A DNA stretch of 64,000 bases from an uncultured Parabacteroides sp. (lineage in GTDB: Bacteria; Bacteroidota; Bacteroidia; Bacteroidales; Tannerellaceae): contig CAKUZF010000010.1 in NCBI GenBank assembly GCA_934718155.1, forward strand, positions 11,396 through 75,395, in the 5' to 3' direction. Positions 34,259 to 44,092 of the stretch are shown here, in pieces (positions within the stretch are counted from its first letter, which is position 1; every line of letters starts with the position of its first letter). A model generated the notes under the pieces. It did not search any database and had not been told where the DNA came from. It saw only the letters and a program-made list of their open reading frames with translations. A program made the translations under genes and the position numbers.

Positions 34259-34918
34259 ATGACGACAGAGACGAACAGACATACATCCGGCAAAACCGCC
34301 TTGTTCGATTTTGACGGGGTAGTGGCCGACACCGAACCCATCTATGACCAATATTGGGAAGAGGCCGCAGAACGCTACGGGCTGGGAATCCCCCACTTCA
34401 ACCAAGTGATCAAAGGCACAACGCTCCCCCACATCATAGAGCACTATTTTGCGGAACGCCCCAAGGATTTCCAAGAGATGGTGATCAGAGAGTCGAACGC
34501 TTTCGACCACACGATGCCGATGCCTCCCGTGCGCGGCGCACTGGAGTTCCTACGCACGCTGAAGCGCCAGGGCGTAAAGACGGGATTGGTAACCAGCTCC
34601 GACGACATCAAGATCAAGCGAGCCTTCGAGCTGCTGCGGCTGGACGGGCTCTTCGACACGATCGTCACGGCTGATCGCATCTCTGAGGGGAAGCCCAACC
34701 CGATGTGCTACCTGCTGGCCGCGCAGGACCTGCGGGAAGACCCTGCCCACTGCATCGTGTTCGAAGACTCCTTCAACGGCATCAAGGCCGGCACGGCGGC
34801 AGGCATGCGCGTCATCGGATTGAGCACAACCAATCCAGCGGAGCAACTGCGCCCCCTGGTGCATGAGGTCATTCCACATTTCGAGGAGCTCACCTTCGCC
34901 CACTACCTAACGTGGTAG
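34259..34918 (+). CDS. HAD superfamily phosphatase / beta-phosphoglucomutase-like
   Basis: 219 residues of HAD subclass IA: motif I DFDGVVAD with Asp17 and Asp19, motif II in LVTSSDD, motif III Lys in EGKPNP and motif IV in VFEDSFNGIKAG. The cap is the small helical type seen in beta-phosphoglucomutases and in general sugar-phosphate phosphatases; I cannot choose between them. Cytoplasmic. It has its own promoter box and is followed after 49 nt by the helicase gene on the same strand. Confidence 0.87.
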   Translation: MTTETNRHTSGKTALFDFDGVVADTEPIYDQYWEEAAERYGLGIPHFNQVIKGTTLPHIIEHYFAERPKDFQEMVIRESNAFDHTMPMPPVRGALEFLRTLKRQGVKTGLVTSSDDIKIKRAFELLRLDGLFDTIVTADRISEGKPNPMCYLLAAQDLREDPAHCIVFEDSFNGIKAGTAAGMRVIGLSTTNPAEQLRPLVHEVIPHFEELTFAHYLTW

Positions 34919-34967
34919 GCCCGATCGTGAACCTAATGGATTTTAAAAACTGTAATTAAAGAAACGG

Positions 34968-36236
<1,269 letters not shown>

Positions 36237-36249
36237 GCATAGAAGCCCT

Positions 36250-36292
36250 AAAAAAACGACAGGCAACGGCTTAAATTTCGTTGCCCGTCGTT
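36250..36292 (-). terminator. intrinsic terminator of the wbpB/wbpE unit
   Basis: AACGACAGGCAACG (36255-36268) pairs with CGTTGCCCGTCGTT (36279-36292) over 14 positions with one G-U pair and a 10-nt loop. Read on the minus strand the stem is followed by seven T. One arm contains the first copy of the 22-bp repeat. Confidence 0.8.
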
Positions 36293-36362
36293 GTAAATTT
36301 CGTTGCCCGTGGAAATATATTTTGTTGCCCGTGGTTTTTCAAAACATTGCCCGTGGTTTTTC
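36275..36362. repeat. four tandem 22-bp repeats with a TTGCCCGT core
   Basis: The core TTGCCCGT begins at 36281, 36303, 36325 and 36347, an exact 22-nt period; flanks are AT-rich and two copies end in GGTTTTTC. A palindrome GACGGCCGTC follows at 36368-36377. The array is noncoding, between the helicase stop and the wbpB-like stop. It recalls tandem-repeat elements described in Porphyromonas, but identity is not established. Confidence 0.85.
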
Positions 36363-36417
36363 ACGCCGACGGCCGTCGTTTTTCAACCCATTCCGCTTCG
36401 CCATTTTTCCCAATGAA

Positions 36418-37389
36418 TTACCACCCAAAAGGATGCGCCGACAAGGGCAGCTTGGCCAAGGGATGATAGTCTCCCTTCAAGCCGATGGCCGTAGCACGAC
36501 GAATCTCACTGACCGTCTCAATGCAAGGACGCGCCTCGCTGATGCGGAAGCCTTCGCCATGAAGGATCTTCTGATAGCTCTTCGTGTGCAGCTCCGTAAA
36601 GCCCTGGCTGAACTCAAACTCCTCGCCGTCGATGCACAACGTGCGGTAGGTGCGCTTCTCACCCTGCACGGCGTTGACTGGCAGGCATTCGGCATTGATG
36701 CTCAAGAAATATCGCACACGCGCCTTTTCCAACTCCAGGTAGCCAGCCACTCGGTCGAAGCTTTTAACATGCACGACGTTCTGCTTGACAGGTCCAAAGA
36801 TCCATTGCAGCATGTCGTAGAAATGCACACCGATGTTGGTGGCCACGCCGCCGCTCTTGTGCTCGTCGCCCTTCCAAGAGGCGTAATACCATTTTCCGCG
36901 AGCAGTGATGTAGGTCAGGTCCACATCGTAGATCTTATCCTGCGGCCCCTCGTCAACCTTTTTCTTGAGCGCCGCGATGGCCTCGTGCAAACGAAGTTGC
37001 AGGATCGTATAGGCCTTGTGGCCCGTCTCCTGCTCAAGCTCCACCAGGTTGTCGATATTATAAGGGTTCAACACCAGCGGCTTCTCGCAAATCACGTCCG
37101 TTCCCAAACGAAGTCCGTAGCGAATAAAAGCATCGTGCGTATAATTGGGCGTACAGATCGAGAGGAAATGCAACGGATTCTCCTTGCGCATCTGCTTCGA
37201 GCAGAACCGATCGAATTGCTCATGCTCCGTGAAGAAAGAGCAATCGGGGAAACTGCTATCCAAACGACCTACACTATCAAACTTGTCGTAAGCGACCATC
37301 AGGTTGTTGCCCGTGTCGGCTATCGCCTTGATGTGGCGAGGAGCGATGTAACCAGCCACTCCGACTAACGCAAAATTTTTCTTTTCCAT
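36418..37389 (-). CDS. wbpB: WbpB-like UDP-N-acetylglucosaminuronate 3-dehydrogenase (Gfo/Idh/MocA family)
   Basis: 323 residues. The Rossmann N-terminus reads FALVGVAGYIAPRHIKAIADTGN, which is characteristic of WbpB/WlbA. ICEKPLVLNP (about 105-114) provides the EKP motif of Gfo/Idh/MocA oxidoreductases, and GGVATNIGVHFYDML holds the catalytic histidine region. WbpB oxidises UDP-GlcNAcA at C3; the aminotransferase encoded immediately upstream then makes the 3-amino sugar. In Porphyromonas gingivalis this pathway supplies a di-acetamido uronic acid for A-LPS and type IX secretion cargo anchoring. Gap to the aminotransferase gene is 15 nt. Confidence 0.88.
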   Translation of the reverse strand: MEKKNFALVGVAGYIAPRHIKAIADTGNNLMVAYDKFDSVGRLDSSFPDCSFFTEHEQFDRFCSKQMRKENPLHFLSICTPNYTHDAFIRYGLRLGTDVICEKPLVLNPYNIDNLVELEQETGHKAYTILQLRLHEAIAALKKKVDEGPQDKIYDVDLTYITARGKWYYASWKGDEHKSGGVATNIGVHFYDMLQWIFGPVKQNVVHVKSFDRVAGYLELEKARVRYFLSINAECLPVNAVQGEKRTYRTLCIDGEEFEFSQGFTELHTKSYQKILHGEGFRISEARPCIETVSEIRRATAIGLKGDYHPLAKLPLSAHPFGW

Positions 37390-37404
37390 AAGTAATCAAC
37401 TCCT

Positions 37405-38547
37405 TTAACTTTTCGTTTGATTCAACTCCTGTATGATTATCTCGCACACTCGCATAACCTCTTCCTCCGTCAGATAGGGATGCATCGGCAGCGACAAGAC
37501 GCGGCCTGGCAAAACGCTCGCACACGGACAATCCATTGCGACAGCCCCTTGCGGCCTACTAAACACCGACTGCGCATGCATAGGCTTGGGATAATAGACC
37601 ATCGACGGGATGCCCGCCTCCTTCAGTCGCCGTTGCAAGGCATCGCGCACCGCTCGATCGGGCAGCTGAATGGTGTATTGTGCCCAGCTGGAAGAATAGC
37701 CCTCGGGCACAAACGGCGTTCGCACATAGGCCTGCAATTGGGCGGTGTAGCTGGCCGCAACGGCATTCACCCGCATCCATTCCTCCTCTTGAAAAGCACG
37801 CAACTTTACCTGAAGGACTGCGGCTTGCAATGTATCCAACCGCGAATTCATGCCCACGCGCACGTTATCATACTTATCCGTTCCTTTGCCATGCACTCGA
37901 TAAGAGGCAATCAGCGCGGCCCACTGGTCGTTGTCGGTAAACACCGCCCCTCCATCGCCATAGCAGCCCAAGGGTTTTGCGGGGAAAAAGGAGGTGGTGC
38001 TTATATCGCCAAAGCTACAAGCCCGTTGCCCCTGAATGGCGCCTCCAAATCCTTGCGCACCATCTTCCAAAATCCACAAGTGATAGCGATCCGCAATCGC
38101 TCGCAGGGCGGGATAATTGGCAGGCAGGCCAAACAGATCGACCGCCACAATGACTTTCGGAGCCAACCGTCCTTCGGCCATGACGGCCTCGATCGCCTGC
38201 TCCAGGCGATCGGGATCAATATTATAGGTAGAGGGATCGACATCCACCAACACGGGAGTGGCGCCCTCGAGCGACACCACCTCGGCCGAGGAAAAAAAGG
38301 TAAAGTCGGGCACGAAGACCGCGTCACCAGGGCCTATTCCCCAGGCCTTTAAAGCCAAGGTCAGCGCATCGGTTCCATTCGCACACGTCAAACAGTGCGC
38401 AACGCCCACATACGCCGCCAGCTGCTGCTCCAACTCTCGCACCGCGGGACCCATGATGTAACGCCCCTCGGCCACAGTTGAAAGAATAGCTTGGTCGATC
38501 GCAGGCTTAAGCGCCTCATACTGCCGATGTAAATCTCTAAATTCCAT
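37405..38547 (-). CDS. wbpE: WbpE-like DegT/DnrJ/EryC1 sugar aminotransferase
   Basis: 380 residues of the DegT/DnrJ/EryC1/StrS family. It starts MEFRDLHRQYEALKPAID, as WbpE/WlbC do; GTDALTLALKA binds PLP phosphate, ILEDGAQGFGG gives the aspartate, and the PLP lysine is in SFFPAKPLGCYGDGG (about residue 190). It transaminates the 3-keto sugar made by WbpB with glutamate. The two genes form a unit, ending in a terminator at 36250-36292. The acetyltransferase, epimerase and UDP-GlcNAc dehydrogenase needed for the full pathway are not nearby. Confidence 0.88.
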   Translation of the reverse strand: MEFRDLHRQYEALKPAIDQAILSTVAEGRYIMGPAVRELEQQLAAYVGVAHCLTCANGTDALTLALKAWGIGPGDAVFVPDFTFFSSAEVVSLEGATPVLVDVDPSTYNIDPDRLEQAIEAVMAEGRLAPKVIVAVDLFGLPANYPALRAIADRYHLWILEDGAQGFGGAIQGQRACSFGDISTTSFFPAKPLGCYGDGGAVFTDNDQWAALIASYRVHGKGTDKYDNVRVGMNSRLDTLQAAVLQVKLRAFQEEEWMRVNAVAASYTAQLQAYVRTPFVPEGYSSSWAQYTIQLPDRAVRDALQRRLKEAGIPSMVYYPKPMHAQSVFSRPQGAVAMDCPCASVLPGRVLSLPMHPYLTEEEVMRVCEIIIQELNQTKS

Positions 38548-38598
38548 TCACTTGACAACTATTGTTATAAAATGCTACACGACGGATAATCACTATGC

Positions 38599-38640
38599 GC
38601 AAAAAGCCCCTGCTCCTTGTTCGAAACAGAGGCTTTTTGC
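38599..38640 (-). terminator. terminator downstream of rho
   Basis: GCAAAAAGCC (38599-38608) pairs with GGCTTTTTGC (38631-38640). It lies 22 nt after the rho stop and would act on the minus strand; the A/T-rich stem makes it potentially bidirectional. Confidence 0.75.
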
Positions 38641-38661
38641 ATTCGTTATCTTTACGACTGA

Positions 38662-40596
38662 TTAGCCATTCATGGAAGCTAAGAACTCCATATTATCCTG
38701 TGTATTCTCCATCTGCTTCTTCACGAACTCCATGGCCTCCAAAGAGTTCATGTCGGAGAGATACTTACGAAGAATCCACATACGATTGCGCGTAACCTCA
38801 TCCTGCAACAGGTCGTCGCGACGCGTGCTGGAGGCCGTGATGTCTACCGCCGGATAAACACGCTTGTTCGCCAACTTACGATCCAGCTGCAACTCCATGT
38901 TACCCGTTCCCTTGAACTCCTCGAAGATCACATCATCCATCTTCGAGCCAGTCTCGGTCAGTGCCGTAGCCAAAATCGTCAAGCTACCTCCGTTCTCGAT
39001 GTTGCGAGCCGCACCAAAGAAGCGCTTCGGCTTCTGCAAGGCGTTGGCATCCACACCTCCTGAAAGCACCTTGCCCGAAGCGGGCTGCACCGTGTTGTAG
39101 GCACGAGCCAAACGTGTGATAGAGTCCAACAGGATCACCACATCATGGCCACACTCCACCATACGCTTTGCCTTATTCAAAACAATCTCGGCAATCTTCA
39201 CGTGGCGCTCAGCGGGCTCATCGAAGGTAGAGGCGATCACCTCGGCATCTACGCTACGAGCCATATCAGTCACCTCCTCGGGGCGCTCATCAATCAACAA
39301 GACAATCATGTAAACCTCGGGATGGTTGTAGGCAATCGCATTGGCAATGTCCTTCAGCAACATAGTCTTACCAGTCTTAGGCTGAGCTACGATCAAACCA
39401 CGCTGTCCCTTACCAATCGGCGAGAAGAGATCAACCACGCGCACGGCAATCTGGTCGTACACCTTCGGTGCTCTACGCTCCGTCAGCATGAACTTCTCAT
39501 CCGGGAAAAGCGGAGTCAAGTGATCGAAGGGCACACGGTCGCGAACCTCTTCGGGCAAACGGCCGTTGATCGTGTTCACCTTCACCAAGGGGAAATATTT
39601 CTCGCCCTCTCTCGGCGGACGAATCGTACCTTCAACAACATCACCGGTCTTCAAGCCAAACAGACGGACTTGCGACTGCGATACATAAATATCGTCCGGC
39701 GAAGTCAGGTAATTATAATCGGAAGAACGCAGGAAGCCGTAGCCATCGGGCATCATCTCTAAGACGCCTGTGCCTGTCAGGATGCCATCGAAATCGTACG
39801 CTTTTTCAGCCTGAGGCTGCGGTTGCGCTTGCGACTGCGCTGGATTAGCGGCTGCGGCAGGATTGGCGTTGTTGCCGCCGTTGTTCTTATTCGGATTGGG
39901 CTGCTGGGCGCGGGCCTCTGGCTTCGCATGTTGCGTAGGCAGGAATTGATCCAATACGGATTTTGCATCGGGATGACGGAACACCAAACGCTTTGGCTCC
40001 TCGTCGGTCGCAGGCTCGGTTTCATCAGCCGGGAACTCCTCATCCTCTACGGCAGGAGCCTCATCATACGGCTCTGCGTCCTCTTCGGGATAAGCCGGCT
40101 CATCCATCAGGGATGCGTCCATGTCGATAATCGACTGCTCCACCTCTTTCACCTTTTTCTCCTCGACGGGGGCTGTCTCTTCGGCCAAAGGCTGCGCCTC
40201 TTCTTTGATAGGCTCGCTCGCCGATTCTACAGCGGCCTCTTTGGCAGCAGCCGCACGAGGCTTGCGTTTTTTAGTTGTTTTAGCTGGAGCTGCCGTTTTC
40301 GGCTGCTCCGATGCGGCGGGCTCTTGCTCCGCCTCAGCGGGTTGTTCAAACTGTTTACTTTCAGCTTCAGGTTCCTGTGTTTTCACCTTGGCAGGACGAC
40401 CACGCTTGCGACCCTCCGCTTTCTTAGGCTCCTTCTTATTCTCACCAGCCAAAGCAATGGCTTGTTCATCCAAGATACGATATACCAATGCCTGCTTTTC
40501 CAAATCGCCTATATTAGAAAGTCCCAACTCGCTAGCGATTGCCTGCAAGTCAGGCAGTTGCTTTTCATTTAGCTCAATAATGTTATATTTTTGCAT
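38662..40596 (-). CDS. rho: transcription termination factor Rho with long disordered insertion
   Basis: 644 residues, compared with about 420 in E. coli. Residues 1-52 are the Rho N-terminal domain. Residues ~53-275 are a low-complexity, charged Ala/Glu/Pro/Lys segment, with an AT-hook-like RKRGRPAK near 68 and an Asn/Gln/Pro-rich end. Then come the RNA-binding OB fold (GVLEMMPDGYGFLR, DDIYVSQSQVRLFGL) and the ATPase with P-loop QPKTGKTML, Walker B VVILLDSITR and R-loop region. The insertion is a known Bacteroides feature; in B. thetaiotaomicron it drives Rho phase separation. A 170-nt leader with a strong hairpin precedes the ATG. Confidence 0.97.
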   Translation of the reverse strand: MQKYNIIELNEKQLPDLQAIASELGLSNIGDLEKQALVYRILDEQAIALAGENKKEPKKAEGRKRGRPAKVKTQEPEAESKQFEQPAEAEQEPAASEQPKTAAPAKTTKKRKPRAAAAKEAAVESASEPIKEEAQPLAEETAPVEEKKVKEVEQSIIDMDASLMDEPAYPEEDAEPYDEAPAVEDEEFPADETEPATDEEPKRLVFRHPDAKSVLDQFLPTQHAKPEARAQQPNPNKNNGGNNANPAAAANPAQSQAQPQPQAEKAYDFDGILTGTGVLEMMPDGYGFLRSSDYNYLTSPDDIYVSQSQVRLFGLKTGDVVEGTIRPPREGEKYFPLVKVNTINGRLPEEVRDRVPFDHLTPLFPDEKFMLTERRAPKVYDQIAVRVVDLFSPIGKGQRGLIVAQPKTGKTMLLKDIANAIAYNHPEVYMIVLLIDERPEEVTDMARSVDAEVIASTFDEPAERHVKIAEIVLNKAKRMVECGHDVVILLDSITRLARAYNTVQPASGKVLSGGVDANALQKPKRFFGAARNIENGGSLTILATALTETGSKMDDVIFEEFKGTGNMELQLDRKLANKRVYPAVDITASSTRRDDLLQDEVTRNRMWILRKYLSDMNSLEAMEFVKKQMENTQDNMEFLASMNG

Positions 40597-40617
40597 ATTG
40601 CGGTTTTATTGTACTAA

Positions 40618-40654
40618 CCTGCCCAAAGCCCTCACAGGGCTTATCCTATGCAGG
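40618..40654 (-). promoter_or_regulatory. nested hairpin in the rho leader
   Basis: Outer stem CCTGC (40618-40622)/GCAGG (40650-40654) encloses AAGCCCT (40626-40632)/AGGGCTT (40636-40642). In the mRNA it lies about 22 nt before the rho start codon, so it could affect translation or autoregulation. The rest of 40655-40771 shows no other feature. Confidence 0.55.
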
Positions 40655-40771
40655 TATTCCTTTTTAATTACTTCGATAATCTAACTCGATAATTATTTAC
40701 AACTCATATATAAACCGGATAAATCCTCTAATTTGACCCATTAGAGTACATCTGCGGGGAATTATGACGTG

Positions 40772-40779
40772 CAAATATA
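40772..40779 (-). promoter_or_regulatory. -7 promoter box of rho
   Basis: TATATTTG on the minus strand matches TAnnTTTG; it implies a rho leader of about 170 nt. Confidence 0.5.
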
Positions 40780-40791
40780 GCCATTATTTTA

Positions 40792-42132
40792 TTATCCCAA
40801 GGCTACATCTTCCACTTTTTTCACCTTTAAGATGATTTTCGTCTCTTCTTTAACGCGATAACGTTGGTCGGCACGCTTTCCGACCACCCAAATAATCTGT
40901 TCCTGCGCACAGAGCAGCCATTGCCGTTCTTTCTCCCAACGCGTCATTTTCAAGTCAGAAAACAGATCGCTCAACTTCTTTCGGCCACGCATGCCAAACG
41001 GAACCATCCAATCGCCTTGCCTCGGAAGACGAAGGGTCAGCCGCGCGGGCAATGACGCCGCATCAAAATAAGCCACATCAGGCGAACGATCGAACTCAAA
41101 ACCAGGCGTATGCTCAATCAACTCAAACGAAAGCGGCAAAGGTTCTGCCATAAAATCCGTCAGAAGAGGAACTGCATATTCTGCACATTCCTCATTGTCG
41201 GCCAAAGGCGCGATATATAACTTATCCCGATCTTTCAGCACACGATGCGTAGGCGAATAGAATTGCTTTCCCGAAAGACCTCGCAACGCAGCAAACAATT
41301 CCCCAACTACGATGCGGCTAAAGCCATACGGCAAAAGCCATTCATAGAGCAACGTCTCAGGCGACGGGCAGCGCAGCAGCGCCTCGATGGAAAGCACATT
41401 CTCAGCGCAAAAGACAACCGATCGGGCCTCGCTCACAGCGTGATCATAAATCAATTCGGCCGAAGCCAGATGAGCAGCCGAGCGGGCTAATGTTTCTCGA
41501 GCCGAAGGATTCAACTGCTCCAGCAACGGTAGCACACGCAAACGGATAAAATTGCGGGTATAGGCTTCCGACAAGTTGCTACTATCAGTTACATACGTCC
41601 ACCCCTGCGCTTTCACCCATGCCTCAATGTCCGCCCGACTCACCTCCAGCAGCGGACGAACCACCTGCCCATTGCGAGGATGAATGCCACCAAGGCCACG
41701 AATTCCACTGCCTCGCAAAAGATTCATCAACAGTGTTTCCACACTGTCATCCCTATGATGAGCCACGGCAATAGCTTGCGCCTTCCATGCCCGCAACCTA
41801 TCAGCAAACCAGCGATAGCGTAAGGAGCGAGCGGCCATTTCGATAGACTCACGATGGGCAACCGCATAGGCTTGGGTGTCAAAATCGACCTTTTCGAAAG
41901 GGACCGACAGGGCTGCTGCAAACTGGCGAGCAAATGATTCGTCACGGTCGGACTCCTCGCCACGCAAATGGAAATTGCAATGCAAAGCCACACACTTGTA
42001 GCCCAATCGCACCAATACACCTAACAAGGCCACCGAATCAGCCCCTCCGCTAAAGCCGACCAACACTGTCGTTCCATCCTCACTCAGAAGCGACCGACGC
42101 TGTATAAACTGTTGTACCCTCTTTTGAAACAT
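40792..42132 (-). CDS. tilS: tRNA(Ile)-lysidine synthase TilS
   Basis: 446 residues. The PP-loop SGGADS (28-33) near the N-terminus, CVALHCNFHLRGEESDRDE and VAHHRDDSVETLLMNLLRGSGIRGLGG are TilS hallmarks. The enzyme attaches lysine to C34 of the AUA-reading tRNA-Ile with ATP. The C-terminal domain ends in a beta-rich part (RQGDWMVPFGMRGRKKLSDLFSD). It is downstream of a zinc-ribbon gene and its terminator, so it may have a weak promoter of its own; rho follows on the same strand. Confidence 0.95.
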   Translation of the reverse strand: MFQKRVQQFIQRRSLLSEDGTTVLVGFSGGADSVALLGVLVRLGYKCVALHCNFHLRGEESDRDESFARQFAAALSVPFEKVDFDTQAYAVAHRESIEMAARSLRYRWFADRLRAWKAQAIAVAHHRDDSVETLLMNLLRGSGIRGLGGIHPRNGQVVRPLLEVSRADIEAWVKAQGWTYVTDSSNLSEAYTRNFIRLRVLPLLEQLNPSARETLARSAAHLASAELIYDHAVSEARSVVFCAENVLSIEALLRCPSPETLLYEWLLPYGFSRIVVGELFAALRGLSGKQFYSPTHRVLKDRDKLYIAPLADNEECAEYAVPLLTDFMAEPLPLSFELIEHTPGFEFDRSPDVAYFDAASLPARLTLRLPRQGDWMVPFGMRGRKKLSDLFSDLKMTRWEKERQWLLCAQEQIIWVVGKRADQRYRVKEETKIILKVKKVEDVALG

Positions 42133-42164
42133 AAAGCCTTCTATCTCGTCCTACACCACATAAC

Positions 42165-42204
42165 AAAAAAAGGCTCCGACCCTTTCGTGATTCGGAACCC
42201 TTTT
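42165..42204 (-). terminator. intrinsic terminator after the zinc-ribbon gene
   Basis: TCCGA (42175-42179) pairs with TCGGA (42192-42196), extended by GG/CC and A/T pairs; the minus strand then has a run of T. It lies between the zinc-ribbon stop and the tilS start. Confidence 0.7.
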
Positions 42205-42228
42205 ATTTATGATTTATGGTTTGTCGCA

Positions 42229-42993
42229 TCAATCCTCAACACCCGCCAACAGGGGATCGATCATAATGCGTCCACAATACTCACAAACGATAATCTTCTT
42301 ACGAAGCTTAATATCCAACTGCTTCTGAGGCGGAATCTTGTTGAAACATCCACCGCAAGCACCGCGCTGCACATAAACCACAGCCAAACCATTACGAGCG
42401 CCTTTACGGATACGCTTAAATGCAGTCAACAGACGAGGCTCGATCGCAGTCTCCAGTTTCTTGGCTTTCTCGCGCAGCTTCTCTTCATCCTGCTTTGTCT
42501 CGGCAATAATACGATCCAACTCAGACTTTTTCTGCTGCAGATCCGCTTTACGGCCTTCCAAAACCTGAGTCAGCTCGCTGATCTCACGCTCACGATTATT
42601 GATCTCATCAGTGAACTCCTTGATCTTCTTCTCAGAGAACTCCACCTCCAGACCTTGGTATTCAATCTCCTTGGAAAGGTTATCAAACTCACGGTTATTA
42701 CGAACGTTGTCCAACTGAGCCGTATAACGCTCAACCAACGATTTGCACTCCGTGATGCGATGTTTCTGATCCGCAATGTCCACCTTGATATCCTCAATGT
42801 CCTGATGGTAGTTCTGGAGACGCGTCTCCAAACCAGCGATCTCATCCTCCAGATCTTGCACCTCCAAAGGAAGCTCGCCTCTCAGCGTCTTGATCTTATC
42901 GATATCTGACATAATCGTCTGCAGTTGATACAGCGTAGAAAGCTTCTCCTCCACTGTATATTCCTTGTCAGCTGATTGTTTATCTGTAGCCAT
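42229..42993 (-). CDS. coiled-coil protein with C4 zinc ribbon (CdsZ/DUF164-like)
   Basis: 254 residues: residues 15-190 are one long coiled coil with heptads of Leu/Ile and Glu/Lys, and the last ~55 hold a zinc ribbon with CGGCF and CEYCGRI. This is the C4-type zinc-ribbon family found next to NIF3-like genes in many bacteria; relatives have been linked to transcription or division-related roles, but its function here is not established. The gene begins one base after the NIF3-family stop, so they form one transcript with aspS. Confidence 0.9.
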   Translation of the reverse strand: MATDKQSADKEYTVEEKLSTLYQLQTIMSDIDKIKTLRGELPLEVQDLEDEIAGLETRLQNYHQDIEDIKVDIADQKHRITECKSLVERYTAQLDNVRNNREFDNLSKEIEYQGLEVEFSEKKIKEFTDEINNREREISELTQVLEGRKADLQQKKSELDRIIAETKQDEEKLREKAKKLETAIEPRLLTAFKRIRKGARNGLAVVYVQRGACGGCFNKIPPQKQLDIKLRKKIIVCEYCGRIMIDPLLAGVED

Positions 42994-42994
42994 T

Positions 42995-44092
42995 CTATAA
43001 ATAATTTACTGGGTTTTGATTAACATTCGAAAAATGCACCGCAAAGGTAGGAAATTTTTTCGATATAACATTATAAAATATGTCTTTTGTGCAGACCTCA
43101 GACTCATAATGACCTACGACTGCCAATAGAATATGATCCTCGACGTCGTAGAAATCGTTGTATTTCGCCTCGCCCGTAATCAAGACATCAGCTCCATAGG
43201 CAATCGCATCCTTGATCAGAAAGGCACCGCTTCCTCCACACAGCGCGACCTCACGCACGGGGCGGCCTGTCGGCTTTGAATATTTCACGCAGTCCACCTT
43301 TAATATTGCTTTCACTCGCTCCAAGAAATCCAACTCGTCTTCGGCGTCGGGCAGCTCACCTACGACCCCTGAACCCGCCTGCGCCCAACTGTTGCGCAAA
43401 GGGTAAAAATCATAGGCCGGCTCCTCATAAGGATGAGCCGACAGCAAAGCTCGCAGAACGGCAGACTTCTTGAACGCCGGCAAAACCGTCTCAATCCGCA
43501 CCTCACGCTCCCGATGCAATATTCCTATCTCTCCACAGAAAGGATGGCATCCCTCTTGCGCACGGAAAGTTCCTTCTCCTTGCAAATTGTAGCTGCAGCA
43601 ATCATAATTTCCGATGGATCCAGCTCCAGCATTGAAAAGTGCGTGACGCACTCCTTCGGCCTGCGCCTCCGGCACGTACGTAACCAACTTAAGCAAGGAA
43701 TCCTCCTGCGGACTTAAAATGCGCACATTCTGCAAGCCCAGCAACTCCGCCAGGCGGAAGTTCACACCCCCATACGCATTATCAAGATTGGTATGCGCCG
43801 CATAGATCACCAAGTCTTGCTTGCATGCCTTAATCATACAACGCTCCACATAGGTGCGCCCTGTCAACGACTTAAACGGCCGGAAGGCTAATGGATGATG
43901 CGAAATGATCAGGTTGCAACCTCGGTCGATCGCCTCCTCTATCACCTCCTCCGTAACGTCAAGACACAACAATGCCCCTGTGGCATATTGATTCACATCG
44001 CCCACTTGCACCCCTGCATTGTCATAGTTCTCTTGCAAGGGCAGTGGGGCGTAAAGCTCAATTTCTTTAAGGATCTCGCGGATCTTTATCAT
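42995..44092 (-). CDS. NIF3-like dinuclear-metal protein (DUF34)
   Basis: 365 residues. Metal-binding histidines are visible in LIISHHPLAFRPFK (about 61-74) and VVGHYESE near the C-terminus. The middle third (about 125-230) is the PII-like insertion seen in long NIF3 proteins such as YqfO. The name GTP cyclohydrolase 1 type 2 homologue is used for the family, but its physiological reaction is uncertain. Its start overlaps the aspS stop by four bases and the zinc-ribbon gene follows after one base. Confidence 0.92.
   Translation of the reverse strand: MIKIREILKEIELYAPLPLQENYDNAGVQVGDVNQYATGALLCLDVTEEVIEEAIDRGCNLIISHHPLAFRPFKSLTGRTYVERCMIKACKQDLVIYAAHTNLDNAYGGVNFRLAELLGLQNVRILSPQEDSLLKLVTYVPEAQAEGVRHALFNAGAGSIGNYDCCSYNLQGEGTFRAQEGCHPFCGEIGILHREREVRIETVLPAFKKSAVLRALLSAHPYEEPAYDFYPLRNSWAQAGSGVVGELPDAEDELDFLERVKAILKVDCVKYSKPTGRPVREVALCGGSGAFLIKDAIAYGADVLITGEAKYNDFYDVEDHILLAVVGHYESEVCTKDIFYNVISKKFPTFAVHFSNVNQNPVNYL

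Noticed and set aside
36275..36362. CRISPR array
   Set aside because: The core repeat is only 8-14 nt with AT-rich filler at a strict 22-nt period and no cas genes; it is a tandem repeat.
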